The position numbers were made by a program, and so were the translations under genes. DNA of 64,000 nucleotides, from the NCBI RefSeq assembly GCF_008843165.1, contig NZ_CP044427.1, positions 2,294,001-2,358,000 of the forward strand, written 5' to 3'. The stretch is from Ornithinimicrobium pratense. GTDB lineage: Bacteria; Actinomycetota; Actinomycetes; Actinomycetales; Dermatophilaceae. Of this stretch, positions 54,306 through 63,838 are shown in pieces. The notes below the pieces were generated by a model that did no database searches, had not been told where the DNA came from, and was given only the letters and a program-made list of their open reading frames with translations. The number at the start of each line of letters is the position of its first letter. Within the stretch, counting starts at the first letter, position 1.

Positions 54306-55487
54306 TCAGCCGGAGCCTGACGTCGCGTCCGTCGCGTCCGTCACCAGCGTCGGGCCGGCGTAGACCAGCCCCGAGTAGAGCTGGACGAGGTCGGCCCCGG
54401 CCTCGACCAGCGCGGCCGCGTCCGACCCGGTGAGCACCCCCCCGACCCCGATGACCGGCAGATCGGTGCGGGCACGCACCTGCCGCACCACCTCTCGGGC
54501 CCGGAAGGTCAACGGCCCCCCGGACAGCCCGCCTGCCTGCGCCTGGGCCAGCACGGCCTCCTCGGGCGCGACCGAGGACCGCTCCAGGGTGGTGTTGATG
54601 GCGATGATCCCCGACACCCCGGCGGCGAGCGACACGTCGAGGGCCTCGTCCAGAGCCGCGTGGCTCAGGTCGGGAGCCAGCTTGACGAGCACCGGGGTGT
54701 CCCCGGCGGCTCGGACGACCGCGCGCAGCAGCTCTCCCAGGGGCTCAGCGTCCTGCAGCGAGCGCAGGCCGGGGGTGTTGGGGCTGGAGACGTTGACGGC
54801 CAGGTAGTCCGCGAGCCCGTCGAGGACCCGCACGCAGGTGAGGTAGTCCGTCACGGCGTCCTCGACCGGGGTGTCCCTGTTCTTGCCGATGCTCACCCCG
54901 ACCGGGATCGCGACCAGCCCCTGGTCCCGGGCGGAGCGCAGCCGGCCGGCCATCGCCTGCACGCCGGCGTTGTTGAAGCCCATCCGGTTGATCACGGCCT
55001 GGCTCTGCGGCAGTCGGAACAGCCGCGGTCGCGGGTTGCCGCCCTGCGGCCGCGGTGTGACGGTGCCCAGCTCCACGTGCCCGAAGCCGAGGGCCCCCCA
55101 GGTCGCCGCGGCGCGCCCGTCCTTGTCCATCCCGGCGGCCAGCCCCACCCGGTGCGGGAACCGCATGCCGAGCAGCTCCACCGGCGAGAGGGTGCCCGCA
55201 CCGACCGCATACCCCACCATCGAGGCGAGCGCCCGGGTCGTCGGCGTGCGGCCCAGCAGCTCGGCCGCCACGACGGTGCCGTGGTGGGCCACCTCGGGGT
55301 CCACTCGGAAGAGCAGGGGCCGGGCCACGTGCCGGTATGCCGCCTCCACGGCTGCCCGGGTGAGCACCCGCCCCTGGCGGTCCAGCGAGGTGTCCATCCG
55401 ATCGGCGACCGCACCGGGCGCGGTGGGCCGGCCATCGGAGGGCGGGTGGGTGGGGGTCACGACGGTGTGGCGGTCAGGCTGGGCCAT
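54306..55487 (-). CDS. pyrD: Dihydroorotate dehydrogenase (quinone), class 2
   Basis: 393 aa. Class-2 signature N-terminal extension with membrane-associating helix (YRHVARPLLFRVDPEVAHHG), then the FMN barrel: VGLAAGMDKDGRAAATWGAL, GFGHVELGTVTPRPQGGNPR, catalytic Ser in AVNVSSPNTPGLRSLQ, KLAPDLSH, INTTLERS and GVGGVLTGSDAAALVEAGAD. Passes electrons from dihydroorotate to quinone at the inner membrane. The disordered first ~30 residues and TAGGGT seven bases upstream of ATG 55487 support the start. It is divergent from manC. Confidence 0.95.
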   Translation of the reverse strand: MAQPDRHTVVTPTHPPSDGRPTAPGAVADRMDTSLDRQGRVLTRAAVEAAYRHVARPLLFRVDPEVAHHGTVVAAELLGRTPTTRALASMVGYAVGAGTLSPVELLGMRFPHRVGLAAGMDKDGRAAATWGALGFGHVELGTVTPRPQGGNPRPRLFRLPQSQAVINRMGFNNAGVQAMAGRLRSARDQGLVAIPVGVSIGKNRDTPVEDAVTDYLTCVRVLDGLADYLAVNVSSPNTPGLRSLQDAEPLGELLRAVVRAAGDTPVLVKLAPDLSHAALDEALDVSLAAGVSGIIAINTTLERSSVAPEEAVLAQAQAGGLSGGPLTFRAREVVRQVRARTDLPVIGVGGVLTGSDAAALVEAGADLVQLYSGLVYAGPTLVTDATDATSGSG

Positions 55488-55494
55488 GGCCTCA

Positions 55495-55504
55495 ACCCTA
55501 GACT
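55495..55504. promoter_or_regulatory. Overlapping divergent -10 boxes, pyrD / manC
   Basis: TAGGGT on minus (55500-55495) sits seven bases before the pyrD ATG; TAGACT on plus (55499-55504) sits seven bases before the manC GTG. They share TA at 55499-55500, the same geometry as at 41.3 kb. The whole divergent gap is only 24 bp. Confidence 0.5.
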
Positions 55505-55511
55505 GACCAGC

Positions 55512-56651
55512 GTGGACACCCCTGGCGACGCACCGCGGCAGAGCGGGCCTCGGGGCGGCTCGGAGCGGCTCGACGGCTTCACCGCCGTCGTTCCCGCCGG
55601 GGGGTCCGGGACCCGGTTATGGCCGTTGTCCCGCAGCGACTCCCCCAAGTTCCTCCACGACCTCACCGGCAGCGGCCGGTCGCTGCTGCAGGCGACGGTC
55701 GAGCGGCTCCGGCCGCTGGCCGGCGATCGGGTCATGGTGGTGACCGGCAGCCGGCACGCGGACAGTGTCCTCGCCCAGCTGCCGGACCTGGCCCCTGAGC
55801 ACGTGCTGGTCGAGCCCGGACCCCGGGACTCGATGCCCGCGATCGGCTGGGCGGCGGCTGTGCTGGAGCGCCAGGACCCGGACGCGGTGCTGGGCTCGTT
55901 CGCGGCTGACCACGTCATCGGTGATGTGCCCGCCTTCCACGGGGTCGTGCGCCAGGCGGTCGCCGCCGCGCGCACCGGGGCCCTGGTCACCCTCGGCATC
56001 ACCCCGACCCACCCCGCGACCAGTTTCGGTTATATCCAGGTGGGCGCCGAGGCCGCCGTGCCGGGCGCGCCTGACCTGCGGCAGGCCGAGGCGTTCGTGG
56101 AGAAGCCGGACGCGCAGCGGGCTGCCGACTACCTTGCGGGTGGCGCCCACCTATGGAACGCCGGGATGTTCGTCGTGCAGGCCCGGACGCTGCTGGAGCT
56201 GCTGGAGGTCAGGCACCCCCAGATGGTGCGCACACTGCGCGACATCGCGGCCGATCCTGACCTGGTCACGAGCAGGTGGGAATCGCTGACCAGGATCGCC
56301 ATCGACCACGCGGTCGCCGAGCCGGCCGCGGCCGCGGGGCGGGTGCGGGTGCTGCCCGCCCGGTTCGCCTGGGACGACATCGGCGACTTCGCCTCGTTGG
56401 CGGCCCTGCTGCCCGAGAGCGATGAGCACCCGGGGCTGCGCGTGCTGGGTCCTGCCGATCACGTGCTCAGCGAGGGGTCCACGGGGGTGGTCGTCGCGCA
56501 TGGCGGGCGGATGGTCATCACCCTCGGGCTCGCCGACGTCGTCGTCGTGGACACCCCGGACGCCGTCCTGGTCACCACGCGCGAGCGCTGCCAGGACGTC
56601 AAGGCCGTGGTCGCGGCCCTCCAGGAGCGCGGGCGGGGGGATCTGACCTGA
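55512..56651 (+). CDS. manC: Mannose-1-phosphate guanylyltransferase
   Basis: 379 aa. Makes GDP-mannose from mannose 1-phosphate and GTP. Nucleotide-binding signature PAGGSGTRLWPLSRSDSPK at residues 28-46, FVEKPDAQRA, LWNAGMFVVQA and FAWDDIGDFASLAALLPESD, with the C-terminal left-handed-helix segment. GTG 55512 is the start; the open frame to 54660 overlaps pyrD on the other strand. A mannosyltransferase gene follows, which would use its product; the phospho-sugar mutase at 29 kb could supply mannose 1-phosphate. Confidence 0.92.
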   Translation: MDTPGDAPRQSGPRGGSERLDGFTAVVPAGGSGTRLWPLSRSDSPKFLHDLTGSGRSLLQATVERLRPLAGDRVMVVTGSRHADSVLAQLPDLAPEHVLVEPGPRDSMPAIGWAAAVLERQDPDAVLGSFAADHVIGDVPAFHGVVRQAVAAARTGALVTLGITPTHPATSFGYIQVGAEAAVPGAPDLRQAEAFVEKPDAQRAADYLAGGAHLWNAGMFVVQARTLLELLEVRHPQMVRTLRDIAADPDLVTSRWESLTRIAIDHAVAEPAAAAGRVRVLPARFAWDDIGDFASLAALLPESDEHPGLRVLGPADHVLSEGSTGVVVAHGGRMVITLGLADVVVVDTPDAVLVTTRERCQDVKAVVAALQERGRGDLT

Positions 56652-56720
56652 GCACCGGACCCCGACGCCGGGTGTGCGAGGGGCCCCGATACCCACTGGT
56701 CATCCAACGCTTACCCGACA

Positions 56721-56755
56721 CACCCCAGGCCGTCGCCGAGGGCGCACCTGGGGTG
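56721..56755. terminator. Hairpin upstream of mannosyltransferase gene
   Basis: CACCCCAGG (56721-56729) pairs perfectly with CCTGGGGTG (56747-56755) around a 17-base loop, 69 bp after the manC stop and 14 bp before the GTG of the next gene. It could end manC mRNA or hinder its readthrough into the glycosyltransferase. Confidence 0.5.
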
Positions 56756-56769
56756 GACAGGCTGGGCAC

Positions 56770-57930
56770 GTGAAGGTCGCCATCGTCACCGAGTCCTTCC
56801 TGCCGGCGCTCAACGGGGTCACCACGAGCGTGTGCAGGGTGCTGGAGTGCCTGCGCGCCCAGGGCCACGAGGCACTCGTCGTCGCCCCCGGGACCAGCCC
56901 GTGGAGCCCGGTCCCGACGCCGCAGTACCACGCCGGGTTCCCAGTGCACACGGTCACCAGCGTCCCGGTCCGGCAGTTTCGGGTCGGGCTGCCCTCCTAC
57001 GAGATGGAGACCGTGCTGCACCGGTTCCGCCCCGACGTGGTGCACGTGGCCTCGCCGTTCGTGCTGGGGGTGCGCGGGCTGACCGCCGCCCGGGCCCTGG
57101 GTCTGCCCTCGGTCGCGATCTACCAGACGGACATGCCCTCCTACATCCGCCAGCACGCGGGGCCGGCTGGTGAGCTCACCGCACGCGCCGCCTGGCGCTG
57201 GATCCGCCGCATCCACGACCAGGCCGACCTCACCCTGGCACCCTCCAGCGCCGCGTTGGCGGACCTCGCCGCCCACCGCGTCCCCCGGATCGCGCTGTGG
57301 GGGCGCGGCGTGGACTCCGAGCTGTTTCATCCCGACCGTCGGACCGACCCGGTCGCCACGGCCCTGCGGGGCGAGCTGGCCCCACACGGAGAGACGCTCC
57401 TGGGGTATGTCGGGCGGCTGGCCCCGGAGAAGGAGCTGCACCGCCTGGCCGAGCTGTCCCGCCTCCCCGGCACCCGGCTGGTCCTGGTCGGCGAGGGCCC
57501 CAGCCGCGACCTGCTGCAGTCGCTGCTGCCGGGGGCGGTCTTCCTCGGCCGGCGCGAGGGTGCCGCTCTGGCCCAGGCCTACGCCGCCTTCGACGTCTTC
57601 GTGCACACCGGCACCCGGGAGACCTTCGGCCAGACCCTGCAGGAGGCCGCCGCGGCCGGGCTGCCGGTAGTGGCTCCCGCCAGGGGTGGCCCGGTGGACC
57701 TGGTGGACGTGGGCCGTACTGGCCACCTCTTCGACCCCGACCGCCCAGGCGCCCTGCGCGCGGCGGTCGAGCCGCTCACCGGCCCGGAGGCCGCCGGTCT
57801 GCGGGAGCAGCTCGGCCGGGCCGGCCGGGCCAGGGTCCAGCAGCGCTCCTGGCCCGCCCTCGTCGACCAGCTGCTGGACCACTACTCCATGGTCGTGGAC
57901 CGGGCAACGGCCCGCCCGGTGGTGGCCTGA
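56770..57930 (+). CDS. GT4-family glycosyltransferase, probably GDP-mannose-dependent mannosyltransferase
   Basis: 386 aa GT-B enzyme. N-terminal Rossmann half VAIVTESFLPALNGVTTSVC; C-terminal donor half LLGYVGRLAPEKELHRLAEL with the E-x7-E motif in THTGTRETFGQTLQEAAAAG (here HTGTRETFGQTLQEAAAAG). The DVVHVASPFVLGVRGL segment and size match actinobacterial MgtA, which puts mannose onto a glycolipid acceptor. The acceptor is not predictable. CAGGCT lies six bases before the GTG 56770. It is likely to use GDP-mannose from ManC. Confidence 0.87.
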   Translation: MKVAIVTESFLPALNGVTTSVCRVLECLRAQGHEALVVAPGTSPWSPVPTPQYHAGFPVHTVTSVPVRQFRVGLPSYEMETVLHRFRPDVVHVASPFVLGVRGLTAARALGLPSVAIYQTDMPSYIRQHAGPAGELTARAAWRWIRRIHDQADLTLAPSSAALADLAAHRVPRIALWGRGVDSELFHPDRRTDPVATALRGELAPHGETLLGYVGRLAPEKELHRLAELSRLPGTRLVLVGEGPSRDLLQSLLPGAVFLGRREGAALAQAYAAFDVFVHTGTRETFGQTLQEAAAAGLPVVAPARGGPVDLVDVGRTGHLFDPDRPGALRAAVEPLTGPEAAGLREQLGRAGRARVQQRSWPALVDQLLDHYSMVVDRATARPVVA

Positions 57931-57978
57931 GCCTCGTCGTCATCACCCCTCCGACCCTTCTCGTGCCCGGCCTCTGGA

Positions 57979-57984
57979 TAGGGT
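57979..57984 (+). promoter_or_regulatory. -10 box TAGGGT for leaderless 2'-5' RNA ligase-like transcript
   Basis: TAGGGT is followed by six bases and GTG 57991. Confidence 0.45.
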
Positions 57985-57990
57985 GCGACC

Positions 57991-58542
57991 GTGACCAGCG
58001 GTGACTCGACCACATCCCGGGACGCGGTCATCGGCGTCGCCATCCCGGTGCCTGAGCCCTGGGGTGAGTATCTGCGCCAGCTGCGCGTCGACTACGGCGA
58101 CACCCGGGCCCGGCACATCCCCACCCACATCACCCTGCTGCCACCCACCACCACGACCTCGGCCGCCCTGGACGGCGTGCGGGCCCACCTGAGCGAGGTG
58201 GCTGCGCGGCATACCCCCTTCGAGGCGATCCTGCGCGGCACCGGCACCTTCAGGCCGGTCTCCGACGTGGTCTACGTGCAGGTCGCCCAGGGCGTGGCCA
58301 GTTGCGAGCAGCTCGAGCGGGACGTGCGCTCCGGGCCGCTGGAGCGCGAGCTGAGCTTCCCCTACCACCCCCACGTCACCCTCGCCCACGACCTGCCGCA
58401 GCGGGTGCTGGACCAGGTCTTCGCCGATCTCACCGGCTTCAGCTGCACCTTCCAGGTCGAGGCGTTCCGGCTCTACGGGCACCGCGGCGACGAGCTGTGG
58501 TCCCCGCTGCAGGACTTCCCGATGGGGGCAGCCGAGCGCTGA
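57991..58542 (+). CDS. 2'-5' RNA ligase/2H phosphoesterase-family protein
   Basis: 183 aa. Two H-x-T/S-x motifs define the 2H superfamily: HITL at residue 46 (RARHIPTHITLLPPTTTTSA) and HVTL near residue 128 (YHPHVTLAHDLPQR). The enzymes act on 2',3'-cyclic or 2'-5' RNA phosphates; actinobacterial members are uncharacterised. No signal peptide. The GTG 57991 has the -10 box six bases upstream. Confidence 0.87.
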   Translation: MTSGDSTTSRDAVIGVAIPVPEPWGEYLRQLRVDYGDTRARHIPTHITLLPPTTTTSAALDGVRAHLSEVAARHTPFEAILRGTGTFRPVSDVVYVQVAQGVASCEQLERDVRSGPLERELSFPYHPHVTLAHDLPQRVLDQVFADLTGFSCTFQVEAFRLYGHRGDELWSPLQDFPMGAAER

Positions 58543-58559
58543 GCCCATCGGGCCGAGGG

Positions 58560-58973
58560 TCAGCCGTGCGGGATCCGGAGGACCTGGCCGGCGAAGACGA
58601 GCTCAGGGTCCACGCCGTTGAGCTCGGCCACCTCCTGCACGCTGACACCGTGCTGCTCGGCCACGTCCGCCAGGCTCTGACCCGGCTGGATGGTGTGGGT
58701 GCGGTAACGCCGCGGCGTCTGCTGCTCCGCCTCGGTGTCGGCCGCGGCCGTCACCGGGTCGGGCGCGTCGCCGTGATCCGGTGATGCTGCCGGCGTCGAT
58801 GCCGCGGCGCCCGGCTCCGGCTGCGCGGTCCCTAGGACGTCGTCCCTGTCCTCGAAGACCCGCTCATTGAAGGCACGGTCATCAAGCGTCTGGCCATCGG
58901 CGGCCCGGCCGGAGCCCGGGAGCACCTTCTCGGCCTTGGCGAGCACCTGTCGGACCTTGGCGAACAGTCCCAT
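58560..58973 (-). CDS. LysM-domain protein without signal peptide
   Basis: 137 aa. C-terminal LysM fold (HTIQPGQSLADVAEQHGVSV...ELVFAGQVLRIP), which usually binds peptidoglycan. The N-terminus MGLFAKVRQVLAKAEKVLPG is an amphipathic helix, not a signal peptide, followed by an acidic/Ala-Pro linker. So it is probably cytosolic or membrane-peripheral, like E. coli Kbp/YgaU, and may bind a small ligand instead. AGGGG six bases before the ATG 58973 fixes the start; a longer frame to 59063 lacks such support. Confidence 0.82.
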   Translation of the reverse strand: MGLFAKVRQVLAKAEKVLPGSGRAADGQTLDDRAFNERVFEDRDDVLGTAQPEPGAAASTPAASPDHGDAPDPVTAAADTEAEQQTPRRYRTHTIQPGQSLADVAEQHGVSVQEVAELNGVDPELVFAGQVLRIPHG

Positions 58974-59179
58974 GGTCGACCCCTCGTCGTGGTGGTGGGC
59001 TGGTGGTGGATAGCGCCCCCACGCTAGCCCGTTCCCCGCCTGCGGGCCAGTGCTGAGGAGCACGCCTGCCCAGCAGCCGCGCGGATCCCTGCGCCAGGAC
59101 TGTCGGGGCGGGTGCTAGCGTCGGCGCTGGCGGCACCTGCAGCGCCGCCCATCCCACACGTCGAGCGAAGGGCACCCTC

Positions 59180-60172
59180 GTGAACTCTCCCGTCAAGGTC
59201 GCCGTCACCGGCGCTGCCGGCCAGATCGGTTACAGCCTCCTCTTCCGCATCGCCTCCGGTGAGCTGCTGGGCAAGGACACCCCCGTCCAGCTGCGCCTGC
59301 TGGAGATCACGCCCGCCCTGAAGACCCTCGAGGGTGTGGTGATGGAGCTGGACGACTGCGCCTTCCCGCTCCTGGCCGGCGTCGAGATCGGTGATGACCC
59401 GAACCTGGTCTTCGACGGCGCCAACATCGCCCTGCTGGTCGGCGCCCGCCCGCGCACCAAGGGCATGGAGCGCGGCGACCTGCTCGAGGCCAACGGCGCG
59501 ATCTTCACCGCGCAGGGCAAGGCCCTCAATGACCACGCCGCTGACGACATCCGGATCACGGTGACGGGCAACCCGGCGAACACCAACGCCCTCATCGCGA
59601 TGAGCAACGCTCCCGACATCCCCACCGAGCGGTTCAGCGCCCTGACCCGGCTGGACCACAACCGGGCCATCGCCCAGCTGTCGGCCAAGGTCGGTGCGCC
59701 GGTGAGCGACATCACCCACATGACCATCTGGGGCAACCACTCCGCGACCCAGTACCCCGACCTGTTCCACGCCAAGGTCGCCGGCCGCAACGCCGCCGAG
59801 GCCGTCGGGGACGACAGCCGCGACTGGCTGGAGAACACCTTCATCCCGACCGTGGCCAAGCGTGGCGCGGCCATCATCGAGGCTCGCGGCTCCTCCTCTG
59901 CCGCCTCCGCCGCCTCGGCCACCATCGACCACACCCGCGACTGGCTCCTCGGCTCCCCCGCCGACGACTGGGTCTCGATGGCCGTCCGCTCCGACGGCTC
60001 CTACGGCGTGGCCGAGGGCCTGATCAGCTCCTTCCCGGTCACCACCGGAGACGGCAGCTGGGAGATCGTCCAGGGCCTGGACATCGACGACTTCTCCCGC
60101 GGCAAGATCGACGCCTCCGTTGCCGAGCTGGACGAGGAGCGGACCGCCGTCACCGAGCTTGGTCTCATCTAG
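59180..60172 (+). CDS. mdh: Malate dehydrogenase
   Basis: 330 aa. TCA-cycle enzyme reversibly oxidising malate with NAD. Nucleotide-binding [59 protein letters not shown], substrate-site [16 protein letters not shown] and catalytic His in [20 protein letters not shown] start with AAGGG upstream; TAGCGT lies ~60 bases earlier, so unlike its neighbours this mRNA probably has a leader. Confidence 0.96.
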   Translation: MNSPVKVAVTGAAGQIGYSLLFRIASGELLGKDTPVQLRLLEITPALKTLEGVVMELDDCAFPLLAGVEIGDDPNLVFDGANIALLVGARPRTKGMERGDLLEANGAIFTAQGKALNDHAADDIRITVTGNPANTNALIAMSNAPDIPTERFSALTRLDHNRAIAQLSAKVGAPVSDITHMTIWGNHSATQYPDLFHAKVAGRNAAEAVGDDSRDWLENTFIPTVAKRGAAIIEARGSSSAASAASATIDHTRDWLLGSPADDWVSMAVRSDGSYGVAEGLISSFPVTTGDGSWEIVQGLDIDDFSRGKIDASVAELDEERTAVTELGLI

Positions 60173-60210
60173 CCCGCACCCGCATCTAGCCCGCACCGCA
60201 CGGCTTACCC

Positions 60211-60250
60211 CGGGCCGGGTCCTCACCAGAACCGGTGATGGCCCGGCCCG
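60211..60250. terminator. Strong hairpin between convergent mdh and DUF3017 genes
   Basis: CGGGCCGGG (60211-60219) pairs with CCCGGCCCG (60242-60250); TCACC/GGTGA pair inside. Fourteen paired bases with a 3-by-3 internal loop and 6-base tip. Bidirectional terminator; no T-tract. Confidence 0.65.
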
Positions 60251-60268
60251 CGGTCGTACGGGGCGTAC

Positions 60269-60568
60269 CTACACCTGACGCAGGTTGGTGGCCAGCAGGG
60301 CCACCGCGGCCCCCAGCACCAGCAACGTGGCGACGTCCACCCAGCGGCCCCGCACGGACAGACCACCGGTCAGCCGCGCCGGCAGGCAGGCGCGTAGGAG
60401 CGCTAGCACCCCGAGCGTCGCGCCGAGCGCGACCCCGTAGGCGCGCAGGTTCTGCCCCAGGAGCAGCAGCAGGGACAGCGCTAACCCGGCGACGCCGACC
60501 CACCACACCCCGAGCGGCTGGGTCTGGCGCGCCGCGCCCAGCCGGTCCCCCTGCTCCCCGCTGCTCAC
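60269..60568 (-). CDS. DUF3017 small membrane protein
   Basis: 99 aa, GTG start. Three hydrophobic helices (VWWVGVAGLALSLLLLLGQN; YGVALGATLGVLALLRACLP; WVDVATLLVLGAAVALLATN). DUF3017 proteins are found next to folD in many actinobacteria; function unknown. Starts 9 bp after the folD stop. Confidence 0.88.
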   Translation of the reverse strand: MSSGEQGDRLGAARQTQPLGVWWVGVAGLALSLLLLLGQNLRAYGVALGATLGVLALLRACLPARLTGGLSVRGRWVDVATLLVLGAAVALLATNLRQV

Positions 60569-60577
60569 TGCTGTGAG

Positions 60578-61438
60578 TCAGCCGGCGGACGTCGCGCCGG
60601 CAGCGCGCCCGGCGGCCTCGACCACGTTGGCGAGCAGCATCGCCCGCGTCATCGGGCCGACCCCGCCCGGGTTGGGCGTGAGCCAGCCGGCGACCTCGGC
60701 GACGTCCGGATGCACGTCACCGGCGATCTTGCCTTCCCGGCGCGCGACGCCGACGTCGAGCACCGCCGCGCCCGGTTTGACCATGTCGGGGGTGATGATG
60801 TCGGGCACGCCCGCCGCCGAGACAACGATGTCGGCCCGCCGGGTGTGCGCGGCCAGGTCGCGGGTGCCGGTGTGGCACAGGGTGACGGTGGCGTTCTCGC
60901 TGCGCCGGGTCAGGATCAGTCCCAGCGGCCGTCCAACGGTCAGACCGCGGCCGACCACGACCACCTCGGCACCGGCGAGCGGCACGTCATACCGGCGCAG
61001 CAGCTCCACACAGCCCACGGGCGTGCACGGCAGGGGCGCCGGCTCGTTCATCACCAGCGAGCCCAGGTTGAACGGGTGCAGGCCGTCGACGTCCTTCACC
61101 GGGTCGACGCGCGAGAGGATCGCGAACTCGTCCAGACCGGTGGGCTGCTGGACCAGGTATGCGGTGACGGCCGGGTCGGCGTTGAGCTCGTCGACCACCG
61201 CCAGCACCTCCTCCAGGGGGGTGTCGGCCGGCAGGTCCTTGCGGATGCTGGAGATGCCGATCTCGGCGCAATCCTTGTGCTTGGCGCCGACGTACCATGC
61301 GCTGGCCGGGTCCTCCCCGACCAGGACCGTCGCCAGACCCGGCACCACGCCCTTCTCGGCGAGCCTGGCCACCCGCGCCCGCAGCTCGTCCTTGATCGTG
61401 GAGAGAACCGCCCTGCCGTCAAGCACTGTCGCCGTCAT
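60578..61438 (-). CDS. folD: Methylene-THF dehydrogenase/cyclohydrolase FolD
   Basis: 286 aa bifunctional enzyme interconverting methylene-, methenyl- and formyl-THF. Catalytic Lys region [42 protein letters not shown] and the NADP site [16 protein letters not shown]; terminal [14 protein letters not shown]. It supplies formyl-THF to PurH (62.1 kb) and links to the ThyA/DHFR module. Operon folD-DUF3017. Confidence 0.96.
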   Translation of the reverse strand: MTATVLDGRAVLSTIKDELRARVARLAEKGVVPGLATVLVGEDPASAWYVGAKHKDCAEIGISSIRKDLPADTPLEEVLAVVDELNADPAVTAYLVQQPTGLDEFAILSRVDPVKDVDGLHPFNLGSLVMNEPAPLPCTPVGCVELLRRYDVPLAGAEVVVVGRGLTVGRPLGLILTRRSENATVTLCHTGTRDLAAHTRRADIVVSAAGVPDIITPDMVKPGAAVLDVGVARREGKIAGDVHPDVAEVAGWLTPNPGGVGPMTRAMLLANVVEAAGRAAGATSAG

Positions 61439-61462
61439 GCCGCCGAGTCTAGGGCGTCGGGC

Positions 61463-62005
61463 TCACCCCCAGTCCGCGCCCTGCTCGTCCTCGCCGAATG
61501 CCACGTCGACCTGCAGCTCCTGAGCCAGATCCTCCAGCGCGGAGCGCAGCCTGTCCAGGTCAGTTCCGGCCGGAGCCCGCAGCAGCGCACGGGCCTGGAA
61601 CAGGTCCCCTCCCGCCTGCGGGGCGGGCACTACCGCAGTCTGCAGACGCTCTACCGAGACACCCGCGGCCGCCAGGACGCCGCTGATCTGGCGGACGATG
61701 CCCGGCCGCTCGTGGCCGACGAGCTCCAGGTGGGCGACGGCCCCCTCGGCCGCCGGTCGCGGCGGGTCCTCGTCGATGCGACGCACTCTCGTCTCCAGCA
61801 CTCCTTGCAGCCCCCGCAGCGCCCCCTTCAACGGCTCGACCGCGTCGGGGGGCACCTCCACCGTGACGATGCCGGCGAAGGTCCCGGCAAGCTCGGAGAG
61901 CTGGCTGCGGACCCAACTGCCGCCGTGTTCCGCCACGGCGTCCGAGAGGGCGCTCACCAACCCAGGGCGGTCCTCACCGATGACGGTGATGACGAGTGTG
62001 GTCAT
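61463..62005 (-). CDS. Double ACT-domain regulator-like protein (GcvR type)
   Basis: 180 aa. Two tandem ACT domains: LVITVIGEDRPGLVSALSDA (N-terminal) and LELVGHERPGIVRQISGVLA (C-terminal). No DNA-binding or catalytic domain. Such GcvR-like proteins sense small amino acids, e.g. glycine. TACGCT lies six bases before ATG 62005. It faces folD on the same strand 24 bp upstream; a glycine/one-carbon link is plausible but unproven. Confidence 0.85.
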   Translation of the reverse strand: MTTLVITVIGEDRPGLVSALSDAVAEHGGSWVRSQLSELAGTFAGIVTVEVPPDAVEPLKGALRGLQGVLETRVRRIDEDPPRPAAEGAVAHLELVGHERPGIVRQISGVLAAAGVSVERLQTAVVPAPQAGGDLFQARALLRAPAGTDLDRLRSALEDLAQELQVDVAFGEDEQGADWG

Positions 62006-62135
62006 GGCCCGAGCGTAGCGTCGCACGCCGGTCGGTGGGGGTGATCATCGACCGAGGGCCGCACAAGGGTCAGTAGGCGTGGTGGAAGTAGGCCTCAAGA
62101 CGCCACCAGAAGCTTGAGATCGCGGACGTGCCCGG

Positions 62136-63731
62136 TCAGTGGGCGAAGTGGCGGGTGCCGGTGAAGTACATCGCCGCCCCGGCCGCGCGCGCTGCTTCGA
62201 CGACCTCCTCGTCCCGGATCGAGCCGCCGGGGGCCACGACCGCGCGCACGCCGGCGTCGAGCAGCACCTGCAGCCCGTCGGCGAAGGGGAAGAAGGCGTC
62301 CGAGGCGGCGACCGAGCCCGCGGCCCGGTCCCCTGCCCGGCTCACCGCCAGGTGGCAGGAATCGACCCGGTTGACCTGCCCCATACCCACCCCGACGGAG
62401 GCCCCGTCGTCGGCGAGCAGGATCGCGTTGGACTTGGTGGCCCGGACCGCACGCCATGCGAACTGCAGGTCGGCCAGCGTGGCTTCGTCGACGGGGTCGC
62501 CAGCGACCAGCCGCCAGCGGGAGGCGTCGTCACCGCCACCCTCCACCTCGGCCTCGACGGTGTCGACCGCCTGCAGGAGCAGGCCTCCGGAGATCGGCCT
62601 GGTCTCGAGACCGCCGCGGGCAGGGGGCCCCACCGCGAGCAGGCGCAGGTTGGCCTTGGTGCGCAGGATCTCCAGCGCCTCGGGCTCGAAGCCGGGGGCC
62701 AGGACCACCTCGGTGAAGACGTTCTTAATCTGTTCGGCCATTGCCGCGGTTACCGGCCGGTTGGCCGCGATGATGCCACCGAACGCGGACAGCGGGTCGC
62801 AGGCGTGGGCCTTGGCGTGGGCCTGGGCGATGTCCGTCCCGACCGCGATCCCGCACGGGTTGGCGTGCTTGATGATCGCCACCGTCGGCTGGTCGCCCTG
62901 GTCGTGCGCGGCCCGCCACGCGGCGTCGGCGTCGAGGTAGTTGTTGTAGGACATCTCCTTGCCGCCCAGCTGCTCGGCCTGGGCCAGGCCCGGTTGCGGC
63001 GCGGAGCCGTCGGTGTAGAGGGCGGCGCGCTGGTGCGGGTTCTCGCCGTAGCGCAGGACAGCCTTCTTCTCCCAGGTCGCGCCGATCCAGGCCGGGAAGC
63101 CGCTACCAGCCGAAGTCGCGTCGGTGTCGTCCGGTGCCTGCGCCAGCATCCAGGAGGCGACGGCGACGTCGTAGCTGGCGGTGTGCACGAACGCCTCGGC
63201 GGCCAGGGCACGGCGCTCATCCAGCGTGCAGCCGCCCGCGGCGACCGTCTGCAACATCTGGGGGTATGCCCTGGGGCTGGTGACCACGGCGACGCTGCGG
63301 TGGTTCTTGGCCGCGGCCCGCACCATCGAGGGACCGCCGATGTCGATCTGCTCGACGCACTCGTCCTGGCTCGCGCCGGACATGACGGTCTGGGTGAACG
63401 GGTAGAGGTTGACCACGACCAGATCGAAGGGCTCGACGCCGAGCTCCTGGAGCTGGGTGACGTGGTCGGGGTTGGTCGTGTCGGCCAGGATGCCAGCGTG
63501 CACGCGCGGGTGCAGGGTCTTGACCCGACCGTCGAGGCACTCGGGGAAGCCGGTGAGCTCCTCGACCCGGGTGACGGGGACGCCGGCCCCCTCGATCCGG
63601 CCGGCGGTCGAGCCGGTGGACACGATGGCGACACCGGCCTCGTGCAGGCCGCGGGCGAGCTCCTCCAGTCCGGTCTTGTCGTAGACGGAGACGAGCGCCC
63701 GGCGGATCAAGCGGCGGTCGGTGGCGGTCAC
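62136..63731 (-). CDS. purH: Bifunctional AICAR formyltransferase/IMP cyclohydrolase
   Basis: 531 aa from GTG 63731. Last two steps of IMP synthesis. N-terminal MGS-like cyclohydrolase ([28 protein letters not shown] is not here; [10 protein letters not shown] present) and C-terminal formyltransferase with the catalytic Lys-His [11 protein letters not shown] and [19 protein letters not shown] lies seven bases before GTG 63731, favouring it over ATG 63767. A -10-like TAGACT (63841-63836) gives a leader of ~95 bases. The gene before it is not purN. Confidence 0.95.
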   Translation of the reverse strand: MTATDRRLIRRALVSVYDKTGLEELARGLHEAGVAIVSTGSTAGRIEGAGVPVTRVEELTGFPECLDGRVKTLHPRVHAGILADTTNPDHVTQLQELGVEPFDLVVVNLYPFTQTVMSGASQDECVEQIDIGGPSMVRAAAKNHRSVAVVTSPRAYPQMLQTVAAGGCTLDERRALAAEAFVHTASYDVAVASWMLAQAPDDTDATSAGSGFPAWIGATWEKKAVLRYGENPHQRAALYTDGSAPQPGLAQAEQLGGKEMSYNNYLDADAAWRAAHDQGDQPTVAIIKHANPCGIAVGTDIAQAHAKAHACDPLSAFGGIIAANRPVTAAMAEQIKNVFTEVVLAPGFEPEALEILRTKANLRLLAVGPPARGGLETRPISGGLLLQAVDTVEAEVEGGGDDASRWRLVAGDPVDEATLADLQFAWRAVRATKSNAILLADDGASVGVGMGQVNRVDSCHLAVSRAGDRAAGSVAASDAFFPFADGLQVLLDAGVRAVVAPGGSIRDEEVVEAARAAGAAMYFTGTRHFAH

Positions 63732-63838
63732 GAAAGTTCTCCTCGCGGTTGCTGGCTCGGTGGGCACCCAGGCGGGCGATACCCACGAACTCTCACTCCC
63801 CGGTGGTGACCCACCCGCGCCAGTCGTGTGTCGTCAGT

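Noticed and set aside
62006-62135. tRNA or riboswitch in the 130-bp gap upstream of the ACT gene
   Set aside because: Only short stems (CTCAAG/CTTGAG, TGGTGG/CCACCA); no cloverleaf, T-loop or known aptamer core.
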